DNA from: Cylicocyclus nassatus
Lineage: Eukaryota > Nematoda > Chromadorea > Rhabditida > Strongylidae
Length of the DNA stretch: 64,000 nt
Assembly: GCA_958299035.1 (NCBI GenBank)
Contig: CATQJL010000223.1
Location: 50,326,302-50,390,301, forward strand
Direction: 5' to 3'
Shown: piece by piece, positions 1-11,084 of the stretch
How positions within the stretch are numbered: position 1 is the first letter of the stretch
Layout of the letters: each line of letters begins with the position of its first letter
Translations under genes and position numbers: made by a program
Notes under the pieces: generated by a model
The model's database searches: none
Seen by the model: the letters and a program-made list of their open reading frames with translations, nothing else
What the model was told of the DNA's origin: nothing

Positions 1-1194
1 AGTGGGCATTTGCGGCGCCTCTCATTTGCCTTACCCATCCACAAATGTCCGGGCTGAAGGACGGACGTTATACTACAGCGCCAGTGCGCGCGACGTCGCT
101 CACATTTTAGGTCAACTTATAAAAATGTTTGTTCAATCTCGCGTATGTGATATCTTTCTTCGCACCGAGGTAAAATGTATGCTTGAGGAAAATCGCTCGA
201 TTTACTTTATTTCTTATTGTTTTCATGTTCTTTTTTTTACATATGTATGAAATGGAAGTGAAATCAGCGCAACATGAAAGCATGTGGAAATACATTCGAC
301 TTCTTCAGTTATTTTCTCATGAAATTTATGCTCCATGAGGTGCGAAGCGAGTGATCCTGCGACAATATCCAGAGGTTAGTTGATGATTAGAAGCCAGTGC
401 AATTATCTCAAAACAATATCAGATATGACTGAAAACTAAATACCGCAATAAACTTAGAAAACAGATGCCGCATACGCAAAAAACAAAAAGGCGTTTCTTT
501 CTGAGTTTTCGCCTGAAATTCGCGAAAATACGACAACGGAGCGACGTTATACGCCACGCTCCTTTAGGCTGCAGATGGGCAACACCTTTTTTGATGCTGC
601 TTAAAAGCATTTGGGCTCGAAATTGGATCAAATGCTCCTTTCATGGAATCGAGCACGACTGGAAAGTAGGTATCCGTCCCAAGGACTTCTCAAATGATGT
701 TCTGTGCGGAAAGACCATACATAGAGAACACAAAAAAACTTCCTTCAACCCTACTCGCATGATAGTCCGTGAGAGGCACGTTTTCTTATCCTTCGTCTAT
801 GTTTTACGCTTTTTGTCTTTGCACGCAACTGTTTCGAAAAAAAATCAAAGCCAAGGTAGGGCAAAAAAACCTGAGTCTTCAAAAAGACTCGCCTGCAATT
901 GTGGCAGAAGAATATGCTAAACCTACATTTAACCGTTGTCTCAAATTTGACATTTCAGCATGACTTCAGGTTGGTTTTGGAGAAAAAACTTCATAAATAA
1001 ATCAACTTGTAGATTTAGCTTGCTTTATCTGCTAATTGAATCGCGAGAACGAGGCATCATTTTTGCCCAGTCTCCCCAGCCTTCAGCCCTAAAAATTTGC
1101 AAGGACATCTCTAAAGGCTACTATGTTTTGCTATACGAGACCCTAAGAACATAGATTTTTTGGACAAAGATCTAATTATCACGGCAATTTTACA
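1..1194. other. No supported gene
   Basis: Moderately AT-rich DNA. The 151-residue plus-strand frame at 465-920 lacks any domain, splice context or composition that would set it apart from chance. Confidence 0.4.
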
Positions 1195-2000
1195 CGATTT
1201 GTGGCGGCCCGGTGGGATCAGCACCTTCCACAAGTGCTCGCCGCAGCTACACCTTAGAACCCTGTTGTCCCTTACATGATGTCGCGCGTCCGATAAGACT
1301 CCTTACCGGCCGCTGCCGAGACCTTCCCCTATCCGTATGACGACACGATAGCAGCGCGTAAACGCTGATGAGGAGGAAAGAGCCGACTAAATTAAATACG
1401 TTTATCTTTAAACACACAGAAACTATACTAAACTCAAAACTACAAAATATGTAAAAGAAGAAGAAACGGCGGTCGCATCGCCCCGTGCTACCGATGGCCC
1501 CGTTAGGCTTATCTCCAGAGGTGGACTTCCCGAGGCCTCACCTAACAGATCCGTCGCCAGTCGCCCAGACCCGAAGAAAACGGTGCAACCCTCTCAGCTC
1601 CCGATAATTCTGATTCAACAACGATTCCAAAAGGGGGTTGCTTTTATCATTGCGCGTACTGCGCTTGAACAATCTAAAGATCCTGTGCAACCGCTTCTAG
1701 AGCTTGGTCAACAACAAAAACACATCTAATGCGGGAGCTCAAGGCGCGATGATGCAATACTGAAATCACAGACGAAAGTAATCAATAAAGACAAAAGTGG
1801 GCAGGCCAGCAAGTGAGGCGCCGACGCCTTGTATAGCCGTTTTGTTGGCTACGTGCCAGCAAGGAGAGGTCCGGCAGCAATTGCGAAGCTAAGGCTATAC
1901 CGTAATCGCGACCGGACGTGCGAATCAACCGGTGCTTCCGGCCTCCTATTTTGAGGAGCGGTGCATCGCTGGCAGCGACACGATTTATGCAAATCCTTGG
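1195..2000. other. Structured GC-rich island without a gene call
   Basis: This stretch is clearly GC-richer than its flanks and dense in short non-repetitive C/G words (CGGCGGTCGCATCGCC, CCCGTTAGGC). It has no long frame on either strand. It could be the non-coding end of a retroelement or a structural RNA-like relic; I recognise neither. Confidence 0.35.
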
Positions 2001-3089
2001 TGATCATTTCGTATTTCTTGCTTTGCTACTTGCTCTAACGGATAATACTTCACTTTTCTTGATATTCAACCTGGCGCGGTAGCAGGCCATTCAATTTTCG
2101 TGGCGGCCAACAGTCATGGACTTAGAGAAATTTTCAAAACACTTACAGAACTGCTTTATGGCAAATTTCTGGACACTCGTAATCGACTTGACAGTGACAT
2201 TGTGCGAAACTTATTTATGCTTGTAACTAATTAGCATAAAGAATAAAAATTCTTACAAAATCTAAAGTAACCTTTGGAAAAAGTTCTTGTTTTGGCGTGG
2301 TTTCCCCTCCTTCTTTTAAATTTTGCGGTTGTACAGCTGGAATCAAAAATCAAGCCAAAAAAATTTTAGGAGCGTGGGTAACGCCATGCATCTTCACAAT
2401 TTTTTTTGTCGCGCTCTCCCTGCCCCACGGGGATCCTGCGATCGCTACTGCTTAAATGTATAGGAGTTAGGTCTCTATGAAATTGTAATTGGCTCGTAAT
2501 AAATGTTCAGGGATTTACAGAAAAGGTATATTGATAAAGCTAGAAATTAGCAATCTGAAATGCTAACGGCAAAAGAATTACTTTTATTCGAATGATAATG
2601 GAATGTTGGTTGAGGATTTTTTCAAATTTCAGAGAATCACTGCAAGAATTTTCCAATGACTTTGGCTGTTCCACATCCTAGAAATTATCTATTGTCCAAC
2701 AAATATAAAAAGTATGACCTTTTACGCCATACATACACGTCTTGTCAGTCTAAGATAGCACATCATTCCAAAGAGGCATGCAGCTGAGGACCAACTTTCT
2801 CTCTGCATTAGGTCCGCCTTGGAAGAAGTCAGAGATTAGCTACTCGAATTCCGCGAAATTCGAGTCGTAGTGGCGCAGGGTTTATTTTCTGCATGAATTG
2901 CACTAGATGCACAATATGAAAGTCATTTGGCCCACTTCCACGATATTGTTAGCTCTTTTAAGTGATCAGACTTGCACGAGATAAAGAGGAAGAGTTTTAA
3001 TCTAAGGCAGCAATCCTGACCCGGGCAAGGGCAAGGCAAGGTGTCAGAAAGACGTTGTCAGATGAGAAATCATCACCAGCTCAGCAATC
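2001..3089. other. Nothing recognised
   Basis: AT-rich intergenic DNA. No repeat boundaries, RNA genes or convincing frames seen. Confidence 0.4.
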
Positions 3090-3335
3090 GATCTCGATCG
3101 CCCTCCGTAGCTCCGGAGGGGGATCGAGATCTGGCAGAGCTCCGGAGGGCCCTCTTAAGCATTGAGGCGCGTAGCGAGGAGATGTCCCTTTTTATGACGT
3201 CATGGTGACGTCATAAGAAGTCGGATGGGACCCCTTCTCCGGGCTCGCAAATCTCTGCTCCGGAAGTGCACCAGATTTGGAGGAGTCCCGGAGCGCTCTA
3301 GGCGTGCAGCAGCTCCGGAGCGCTGATAGGTACGC
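3090..3335. repeat. GC-rich block with AGCTCCGGAG palindromes
   Basis: AGCTCCGGAG-type palindromes recur at about 3108, 3138, 3255 and 3310 around the CRE pair. GATCGAGATC repeats also occur. It is GC-rich against AT-rich flanks and has no open frame worth calling. Confidence 0.5.
3192..3216. promoter_or_regulatory. Palindromic pair of CRE/ATF sites
   Basis: Two TGACGTCA octamers face each other in the perfect 11-bp inverted repeat TTATGACGTCA-TGG-TGACGTCATAA. TGACGTCA is the CREB/ATF consensus. No downstream gene is identified on either strand. Confidence 0.4.
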
Positions 3336-4625
3336 AGCCAGTCTGCGCAGGACCACCCACTTGCTCACATGCTAGTTAGCGGTAGCGTCTCTTTGCTGAT
3401 ATTGATTGGCTACGATTTTGGCTATGGTTCTTCCCTTCAGCATTGCTCATCGTTGGTTATGCCTTTATCATCCTCATCTTTTGTATTCCATTACGTCTTT
3501 GTTGCTCAGCTCTCACATAGCTTTCCAGTGTCTTCCACCTCTTCCAGTTCGTCTCCGTCAACCATCAGCATCAATATCGACTCATCTCCTCTCCAGGAAC
3601 ATAGAATATTAGGTGATTCTTGCGGTATTCTTACACGGGATAGCACGTATCACCTGTGAAGCGTTTTTATATAATAGTACTCTGCATCTCATTGTGTGCG
3701 GTTGCACTGTTCAACTTTTTGACAAGCATCGTCCTTTGAACCATATCAAGGTAAGTGCACCTTTGGTTTGCACGTCTCTGAGTTGAACCGGCTCATCCGG
3801 CTCAACCCATCCACTACTTCACCAGTGAGAACCAATAGCGGAAGGGGTGAGCCGGATAAAAATTGCTAAGTCTAATATCGGCCCGAGGTACCGACAGAAG
3901 GCCTTCGAATGTGTGCGGCTTCACGTGTAATCTTGGATGTACAAAATGAGAAGTCGTGTTTTGTTTGCAAATATCTATCAGAAGGTGTGGCTCAATAATT
4001 TTCACAGATAGCTTCAGAACATGAGCGATACTACGAAAGCGGCATTTTTAGATAAAATTTTCAAGATTTTGAAAGACTAGAGAGTAGAGGGTAAATTCAC
4101 GATCTGATAGTTTCCTTACAGTCTTCTTCACCACCTCATGGCGAGTTGTGACGCACTCTTTGAGGAACATATGGATGATGACGATGTCGAAGAAGCTCAG
4201 CCCTTTGGCGTAGCGATGGTGACGAGGTGTGCAGTCCATAGTAGTCAAACTCTTTTGAAGCTTGCTGCAGAAAAGTACTTCGCAGAACGTGAGGAGCGAT
4301 GATTAGTCTAAGGATGAGCATTTTGGACAGGAAATGAAGAGCATTCGCAATTTGCAGTAAATTATTTTGCAGTTAATTTCAAATAAATATCTCGTCTTTT
4401 CTTCATTCCTCTATCTTGCTATCTACAAACGCTAGGGGTGAGAGAGGGGGTAGAGAACTGTCTAAAGTCGTGCTAAATCTTACCTGGGGGGGGGGGTGGT
4501 ATCCGGCGGTCGTAAGCCATACCGTTTGTTCAACCCTGGTCTAGAGCTATTTTGGGTGGAGTTTAATAGCATAATTGGGGTTTGGAGCTTAATTGGGCTA
4601 GTTACAGTAGGCAGGGGCGGATGGG

Positions 4626-4692
4626 AGGGCTCCGGAGCACAAAATGGGAAGGCTCCGGAGCACAAAATGGGAGGGCTCCAGAGCACGAGTGG
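4626..4692 (+). repeat. Three 22-bp tandem units with CTCCGGAGC palindrome
   Basis: GGCTCCGGAGCACAAAATGG is repeated three times at 22-bp steps, the third with an A for G change. The CTCCGGAGC core is shared with the block at 3.1-3.3 kb. A preceding 11-bp G run is at 4486-4496. Confidence 0.75.
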
Positions 4693-5464
4693 CAAACCCC
4701 CTATGGGCAGACTCCGGCACCCTCCCAGCCCTCCGGAATGGCGTCGACTGTCTGAGAAGGTCGAGCAAGAGACGCGGCACAGAAGCGCCGGATACGACGC
4801 TCCCGCCGGATACGACCTCCCCCCCCCATCTTCTCTCCCGTAGCCAAGACATAAAGGCTCCACCATGCATAATTGGGCACATATTCGTAATTATCATGTC
4901 AAATAACCACGATGGGCCAAGTTTTACCAAGTTCTGAGGATTCCTAATATTGGACCATCCAAGTGAAGTGAACATTTTCGAAGATGATTAACTATATTTC
5001 AGAAGTGAATTAGCTAACTCTTTTTGTACTCATTACAAAGCACTACTCCCTATATTCCCATATCATGAATCCTACTTCAAATAACCATCAAACTATGGAA
5101 TTAGAAGTAGGCCAAATCGTTTATCCTATTTTTCGCTTCCAATGGGGCGCTTTCACCAGCTTTTACTCAAAGCGAAGAAGATAAAGCAGGCCGAAATTAC
5201 TCCTATGAAAACTACAAACTCAGGCTATCAAAGTATATGTATTTTGTTCACTAAAATTCTTTTTGGAGGCAAGTAATGGGGTATGGCACAACCCCTTGAA
5301 AACAGTGGCAGTGCTTATTGATTTTGTCAATGATATATGCCTAGTCATCATCAGACTCGCGATGATGTTTTGCTTCACTTGTTTGAGTCTATCACCATCG
5401 GTTTCAGAAGGGTTTAAGATATTTTTCTAGCTCGGGATAGCCGTTCAATGAAATCGCAGACTAG

Positions 5465-6178
5465 TAAGGGCCGCATGCACTAACATTCCCGCTGGGGAGG
5501 GGATTGCAGCTCAAAAGAAAGCATATTCTGAAGCTCCAGATATCTGGATTTTACGCTGTCTACCTGTCCGCAAGTATTCCTACTATCCTTCACTATGAAG
5601 ATGTTGAACAGGAGCGAGAAGCTGTACGAACCGCATTTTCCAGTTTTGTATGATCCCTGGTGATATCCGGCGCTTTTCTTTAAAGTCATTTTTCTTTCTC
5701 CGAAGTTAACGAAAACCTTCCGAAGTTGTACTGAACATCTAATACAACAGTGCTAAGCATGTTGCTGATGAGAACAAATGAGTTTTTGAAAAATCGAATT
5801 TTTCGGTAAACTCCAAATTTTGACGTGTAGATCATCGGAAATTTCATGACTTCGAAACATCATTTGTTCTTATCAGCAGCTTGCTTAACACTGTTGAGTT
5901 AAATGATCTGCACAACTTTGGAATGTTTTCGTTAACTTCAAAGAAAGAAAAATGACTTTGAAGAAAAGCGCGGAGTGTCAACAGGGATCAAAAAGCTGGA
6001 AAATGTGGTTTGTACAGCTTCTTGCTCCTGTTCAACATGTTCATAGTGAAGGGGTAGTAAGAATACTTACGGATAGGTACACAACGAGAAATCCAGGTGT
6101 CTGGAGTTTCGAAATACAAAGCTTTTTTTAAAGCTGCGATCCCCTCCCCAGCGGGGGTGGTTAGTGCATGCGGCCCTA
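5465..6178. mobile_element. Foldback element with TAAGGGCCGCATGCACTAAC ends
   Basis: The left end TAAGGGCCGCATGCACTAAC mirrors GGTTAGTGCATGCGGCCCTA. Further arm blocks (GCTGGGGAGGGGATTGCAGC, GTTGAACAGGAGCGAGAAGC, TTCGTTAACTTC) also mirror across a centre at about 5822. About 714 bp, no coding capacity. Confidence 0.8.
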
Positions 6179-6844
6179 AGACTACAAAATTCCAAAGAGA
6201 GACTCAGAAAGCGGGAAACCATCATTTTTTTGTTCCCATGTGAAACAAAAGCACACGGTTTTAGAAACATGAAGGCGATTTTGTGATTCATAATGGTATC
6301 TTACGCTTCGCCCATCAAGTTTTTTTCGATTGATGGGTGGAGTTGCAAGAAAAGTAAATCGCAAGCTGCAAAAGCGCTTCACTGCACCCCTTCCTTAATC
6401 TTGAATGATTCAGTCTCTCCATGGAAATATTGGAAACCAAAGCGATTTGAAATAGGAGAAGATAGTGAAATTGCTCCCCCTAACAATATGCGAAGACAGA
6501 ATTCAACAATCAATGTAGATTGTTGCGATTTGGCGGCAGTCTTCGATAGGTTTGCATTAAACCAAAGAGCTTGCTTATAACCAGCAAACCATTAATTGTG
6601 GTATGATTGCATGATAAAAATGTCACGATCAAAAGCCATCGCTTAGTTCCTAAATCTTAGAAGATCGGTTTTTTATAAGTTTCTCATAAGTACAGGTCTG
6701 ATTGTAAGAACTGATTATTCATTAGGTTGGCACAGAAATCTTGACCAAATTCAAATATAGACAACACCTCTTAGTTCTTACCCCAGTCAGTACATTCACT
6801 TCTTTAGAAAAGAAGATGGCTAGCGCCAAATGGTAATCAGCTAA

Positions 6845-7325
6845 GAAGGGAAGTGTTCAGTCGAGTGGCGTTTTTTCAATGAGACTCATACCACGACCAG
6901 ATACTACTATACCGCATTGCATGGTGACTCCGAATCTGTCTTCATTATCTGCCGAGCGCCCCTCATGCCGAGTTATGAACGTTTTTCGGAACGAAAAATG
7001 AATGCAGAATCTAGGTAAAATCAATTATTAACGTTTTTCCAGCGCTCAGATAAAGCAGTGTTGGGTATTAGCATGTTAGACAAAATGTATCTGTATCCAT
7101 TGCATGAACTGCTCTGATACTCGACTCCTGAGCATTTGAGCAAATTTGGGCGATTTTGCTCCAATCTTGCGCTCAATTTTTTGACCCGAAAACGCCCATA
7201 ACTCGGCGTCCGGAGGCGCTTAGCAGATAATGAACAAAATTTATCATTGTGCTATACTCTCCAAAGCAGTATGGGTCTCATCTGAAAAGGCCAATTCGAC
7301 TAAACACGTTTCCCTTGTAAGCACA
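6845..7325. mobile_element. Foldback element, family A copy 1
   Basis: GTTCAGTCGAGTGGC, ATGAGACTCATACC, ATTATCTGCCGAGCGCC and TATGAACGTTTTT at the left mirror AAACGCCCATAACTCGG, GGCGCTTAGCAGATAAT and GGCCAATTCGACTAAAC at the right. It is more diverged than the 55.5-kb copy. Confidence 0.65.
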
Positions 7326-7449
7326 AACTCTCTTGACTATATAGATAACAAAGATACTTCAGATTACGCGGACTTGGGTTTTAAGCTCAAAAATACTAGA
7401 GTACTGTCGCTAAAAAAGCCAAAAATATTTTACTTAGCACTACTCCATA

Positions 7450-7620
7450 CCAGTGGCGTGCTCAGGATTTCCGTTCGGGGGGGGGGGGGAATTTTTTTGG
7501 ATGAAGGTGCGTGGCTAACGCCATACACTCCGAAAAATATTTTGGGATGCTTTCCAAAATTTTTCCGGCCCAAAATTTCAGAGAAAGGGAAAAAAATTTT
7601 TACAAGGCTGATTTGAATTT
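7450..7620 (+). mobile_element. One end of a related hAT-like element
   Basis: CAGTGGCGTGCTCAGGATTT followed by a 13-bp G run, GAATTTTTTTGGATGAAGGT and GTGGCTAACGCC matches the right end of the 36.8-37.1 kb element in sense. I could not find the partner end, so this copy may be truncated. Confidence 0.6.
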
Positions 7621-7687
7621 TTAAAATTTTTTAGAAATTATTTCAATCATTTACAAGTAACAAGTTCTCTGCACATTTTTATAGCTT

Positions 7688-7850
7688 TTCAGACCCTATA
7701 AAATGAAATTGATGATTTTCATAGTGCGACGGAAAAGGCGATGTAGTCAAGTTGCGGAAAGGTACCAATTTAAGGGCGATTTTGTGTTGCGCGGTATGCA
7801 TGGCAACTTTAACAACAGCATAGTTTAGCATAAATAAGATGGCTTCTATA
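7688..7850 (+). repeat. Interspersed repeat, copy 1
   Basis: AGACCCTATAAAATGAAATT ... GATGATTTTCATAGTGCGA ... GGCGATGTAGTCAAGT ... GGCAACTTTAACAAC aligns with 34862-35015 in the same orientation. Confidence 0.65.
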
Positions 7851-8864
7851 TATGGATACCAAACTAAAAATTCTTAAATAAAAATAGGCAATAAGCTGCT
7901 ATCTCAAAAGGGGTATGGTCAGAGGTCGAAGTGGGCAATCCACATAGGCTCTGTACCATTAGATGAAGCATTGAACGCGACTCTGAATGTATCTTTTTTG
8001 ATCTGCTAAATTGTGGATGAAGCTATAATCGATTGAACGCCTTTACTTTGCCAGGAAATCATGGTCGCAAAGTGCAATTGACGATACAGAGCCTTGTTCG
8101 GCTAGATGCTAAACCAAAACATGCAGCAAGATCACTATATAGTCCATAACTAAAGGTGAGCTAAAAGGGTAATAACGTGCTCTATTTCACAATTTCTGTG
8201 AACGATTTTCTCGCAATAAAACTCGTAACTTCGTCTGCAATGTCGTTTAGCAAATATTTGAGACGAAAATGAAATCAGCGTTTCATGCTGCATCCAATGA
8301 TATGCAAGTTTGCATTGATCACTTCGCTATCGAGAAGAATCGATGGCGACCGCTATCAAGGCTATCGCCAAGCAAATAAATGCATAAAACAAATTTACAG
8401 CGGCCGCTATCAAAGATTGTCCGTGGTGGCGCAAAAGTCTGCTACTAGCCGGCTCCGAACCATGGTCTTGCGCGTTGAAACCTATTCACTCAGCCGCTCG
8501 ACCAAACCTGCTCAAGGTGTTGAGTTTTTGGGAGTCCACAAGATCTCCCATGTCTAGAAAGCGATCAGCAACCAAATCAATGGCTCACCGGATGCCGGGC
8601 TGATTCGTTCTACGTTCAACGTAGGCCCGCCCCCGCCGAGTTGGGCTGAATAGGGGTTTACTGCGGGCCTCAGTGTGTAAGTGTGAATTGGAACCATGTA
8701 TAAAAAATTACGAAAAACTTAAGTGAATTGAGTCCGTGGTAACTACTGTTCGAAGTTAGCTGGCTTGACGGCCAGCTGAACGGCCAGATGAGGTGGCCAT
8801 AAAAAGAAAAAATCATAAATTTCCCCCTCTTTTTCAAACTTCTAACATAACTCTACCTACTCCT

Positions 8865-9447
8865 CAGATAATCGCAGGGGGCAGGCGGTCCGCAAACTTG
8901 CGCTTTTCTGCAAGCGGTCAACAGTTGAGGAGTGGCCAAACCTTCAGCTGGCGGCACTTCCTTTACGGTCGCATACTCTGCCAGCGGGGAGCAACACAGC
9001 ATTTTCTGCAAGCGCTCGGCAAATAATCTCTTTCAGCGAGCGCTGGCTAAACCTTCAGTGGGCGCTCGGACTCGTTTTAAGCAGTTTCGGGCATTCGCCG
9101 AGCACAGGTAAGGTTCTGTGTGGCGGAGGTGTCACCGTTGGTTTAATTGCTCAAGTGTGAGCTACTTTCTCTGAGCGGAAACTACCTGGGGGCTGCGCGG
9201 TCCTCCACAAAGGACTGTGTGGCCCCGAAAATTCTGCATATTCTCGCAGAAAGTCCGCGGTCCGCGAGAAGCGGCCACTGCGCCGCAGCTTATCTATGAG
9301 GAAACCGCGGTTGTTTTCCAAGCATTCGTCTAAAATTTCGCTAGAATTCTTCCAAATATCTGCAAGCGGACCGCAAGAAATCAGCGAACTATTTTTCTGG
9401 TGGCCCGCCCATAAATCGTGTGGCCGCCTGCCCCCGGCGATTATCTG
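8865..9447. mobile_element. CAGATAATCGC-ended element, copy 1 (with SL1-like sequence)
   Basis: The element starts CAGATAATCGCAGGGGGCAG and ends CTGCCCCCGGCGATTATCTG, giving inverted termini of about 22 bp. Its 583-bp interior is moderately GC-rich with repeated GCGCTCGGC/GCGAGCGC motifs. No long protein frame is convincing. Copy 2 follows after a 22-bp gap. Confidence 0.75.
9140..9161 (+). other. SL1-like 22-mer in copy 1
   Basis: These 22 bases match the canonical nematode SL1 exon at 19 positions, differing only at SL1 positions 10 (A to G), 12 (C to T) and 18 (T to G). The expected GT splice donor directly after SL1 is not present (GAG is followed by CT). Confidence 0.6.
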
Positions 9448-9746
9448 AATCTACATCCCCCTATCTACTCAAACAATCGCCGGGGGCAGGTGGTCCGCAA
9501 ACTCGCGCTTTTCTGCAGGCAGTCAGCAGAATTTTGGGGCGTGGCCAAACCTTCAACGGGCGATATTTCCTTTACTGTTCATATTTGCCAGCGGGCAACA
9601 ATACAGCATTTTTTGAAAGCGCTCAGCAAATAATTTCTTTCAGCGAGCGCTGGCCAAACTTTCAGCAAGCGCTTGGACTCGTTTTACGCAGTTTCTACCG
9701 TACGCCGAGAAAAGGTGAGACTCTACCTGGCAGAGGTGACATCGAT

Positions 9747-9768
9747 AGTTTTATTACCCAAGTTTGGC
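9747..9768 (+). other. SL1-like 22-mer in copy 2
   Basis: These 22 bases match SL1 at 18 positions, differing at positions 1, 6, 21 and 22. None of these are the positions changed in copy 1, so the two copies together spell the canonical SL1. GT follows directly (GGC|GTACC). Three perfect hairpins follow within about 90 bp. Confidence 0.6.
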
Positions 9769-9857
9769 GTACCTTCTTTCAGCGGAAGGTACGGGCAGTG
9801 CGGTCCTTCGCAAAGGACCGTGCGGCTCGCATATTCTCGCGGAAAGTCCGCGAGAAT
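9769..9857 (+). other. Three consecutive perfect hairpins after the SL1-like site
   Basis: GTACCTTC/GAAGGTAC (about 9769-9792), CGGTCCTT/AAGGACCG (about 9799-9820) and ATTCTCGCGGA/TCCGCGAGAAT (about 9831-9855) fold in series. The count of stems recalls an SL RNA, but I see no Sm-binding AATTTTTGG. In copy 1 the matching stems are eroded, so function is doubtful. Confidence 0.45.
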
Positions 9858-10034
9858 GGCCACTGCGCCGCAACTTATGTACAGAAAAAGCGCGATAGTT
9901 CTCCGAGCGTTCGTCTAAAAATTGGCCGAAATTGTTCCGAACTTCTGAAGCGAAGCTCAAGAAATTAGCGAACTATATTTCCGGTGCCCGCCTGCCCATA
10001 AATCGCATGGCCGCCTGCCCCCGGCGATTATCTG

Positions 10035-11084
10035 TGTATGCGGTCTTGAATCGCCGCAAGCCTTCTCCTAGCTCTCCAAAGCTTCTAAAATGGTTTTTGT
10101 GATGCTGCTCTAGGCGTGCAGTGGTGCGCGGCTGATACATTATGCCGCCAAAACAAACCCGAACAAACCGCGGTTTTTTTTTGAGTTTTGAAATGTATTC
10201 TGTACTATTTGTTTGCTTCTTTGTTCTGCGAGCACCTCACAGGGTGCATGTCGTAAAGTTCTGTGTAGTTAAGGTCTTCGTACGCTAGGAATTATTAGGT
10301 CCACCTCAAGTCGAGCCGTGCCATTAACGTTCAGCGGCCAGAGCAAGAATAACTGTTTCCCATATTCGAACTCGTTGTTCATGTCCCAAATCCACGATAT
10401 CCGTATGGCGCTTAGCGTGTCAGTATTGATTTTCTACCCAGCTAGTGACGCTCAATATTTATTTCTGCCCATTCTATTAATTGTGGAATCCATATCAACA
10501 AGTCTATTTAAGCTACTACGAAAATGAACACTGGCTTCTACGAAAATAAATATTTTACTAATGCGGAGTTGGTCTCATCTTAATTGCCTGCAAGGGCTCT
10601 GTCTACATCTTCAAATGCACTCATAAATAAGAAGCAACGACTTTTGAACATGTTATCAACATTCGAAGCTTTACTGATTTCGGAGGATTAGAGTAATCGT
10701 GTGTGAGAATGTACTGAACCTGCACCGGAACCTACAAACTTAGCCTGCTACAAGGGTCGAATTGAAGCTTCCGGAGCGATGTGCCGCTCCGAACAATAGC
10801 AGCAGTTAGGCTATGGCTAATAGATATCCTACTATGTGCCTTTTGATAGGGTCCTTATTGTTACAAAATTTGATTGGCAGGACGCCTCAGAATCAAGGCA
10901 TAAATCAACCTGAAAGCAGTGCATCGGCAAGATAGATCCTTCTCGGATTTTGGTCGTGGTAAATAGTAGACCCCCAAGTGCAGTGTAGCCCATAGCCTAC
11001 CTGCCAGTTCATGGGCTAAGGCCTGAAAAATGCGCTCCAAACTTAGCTCTACTAGCCCCGTCCACTCAATGGAAGTGTAAGTAA
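10035..11084. other. Nothing recognised
   Basis: AT-rich sequence with only short frames. Immediately downstream of the tandem CAGATAATCGC elements. Confidence 0.4.

Larger units (their letters stand above)
9470..10034. mobile_element. CAGATAATCGC-ended element, copy 2
   Basis: This tandem relative starts CAAACAATCGCCGGGGGCAG and ends GGCGATTATCTG. It aligns along its length with copy 1, roughly 70-75% by eye. The 182-residue open frame here (9420-9968) runs through both termini and is not supported as a gene. Confidence 0.75.

Noticed and set aside
465..920. 151-residue open frame on the plus strand
   Set aside because: Composition and lack of motifs, splice context or a second coding signal fit a chance frame; not called as a gene.
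9420..9968. 182-residue frame, the longest in the window
   Set aside because: It starts in the right terminus of one repeat copy and crosses the left terminus of the next, and the homologous region of copy 1 is not open.
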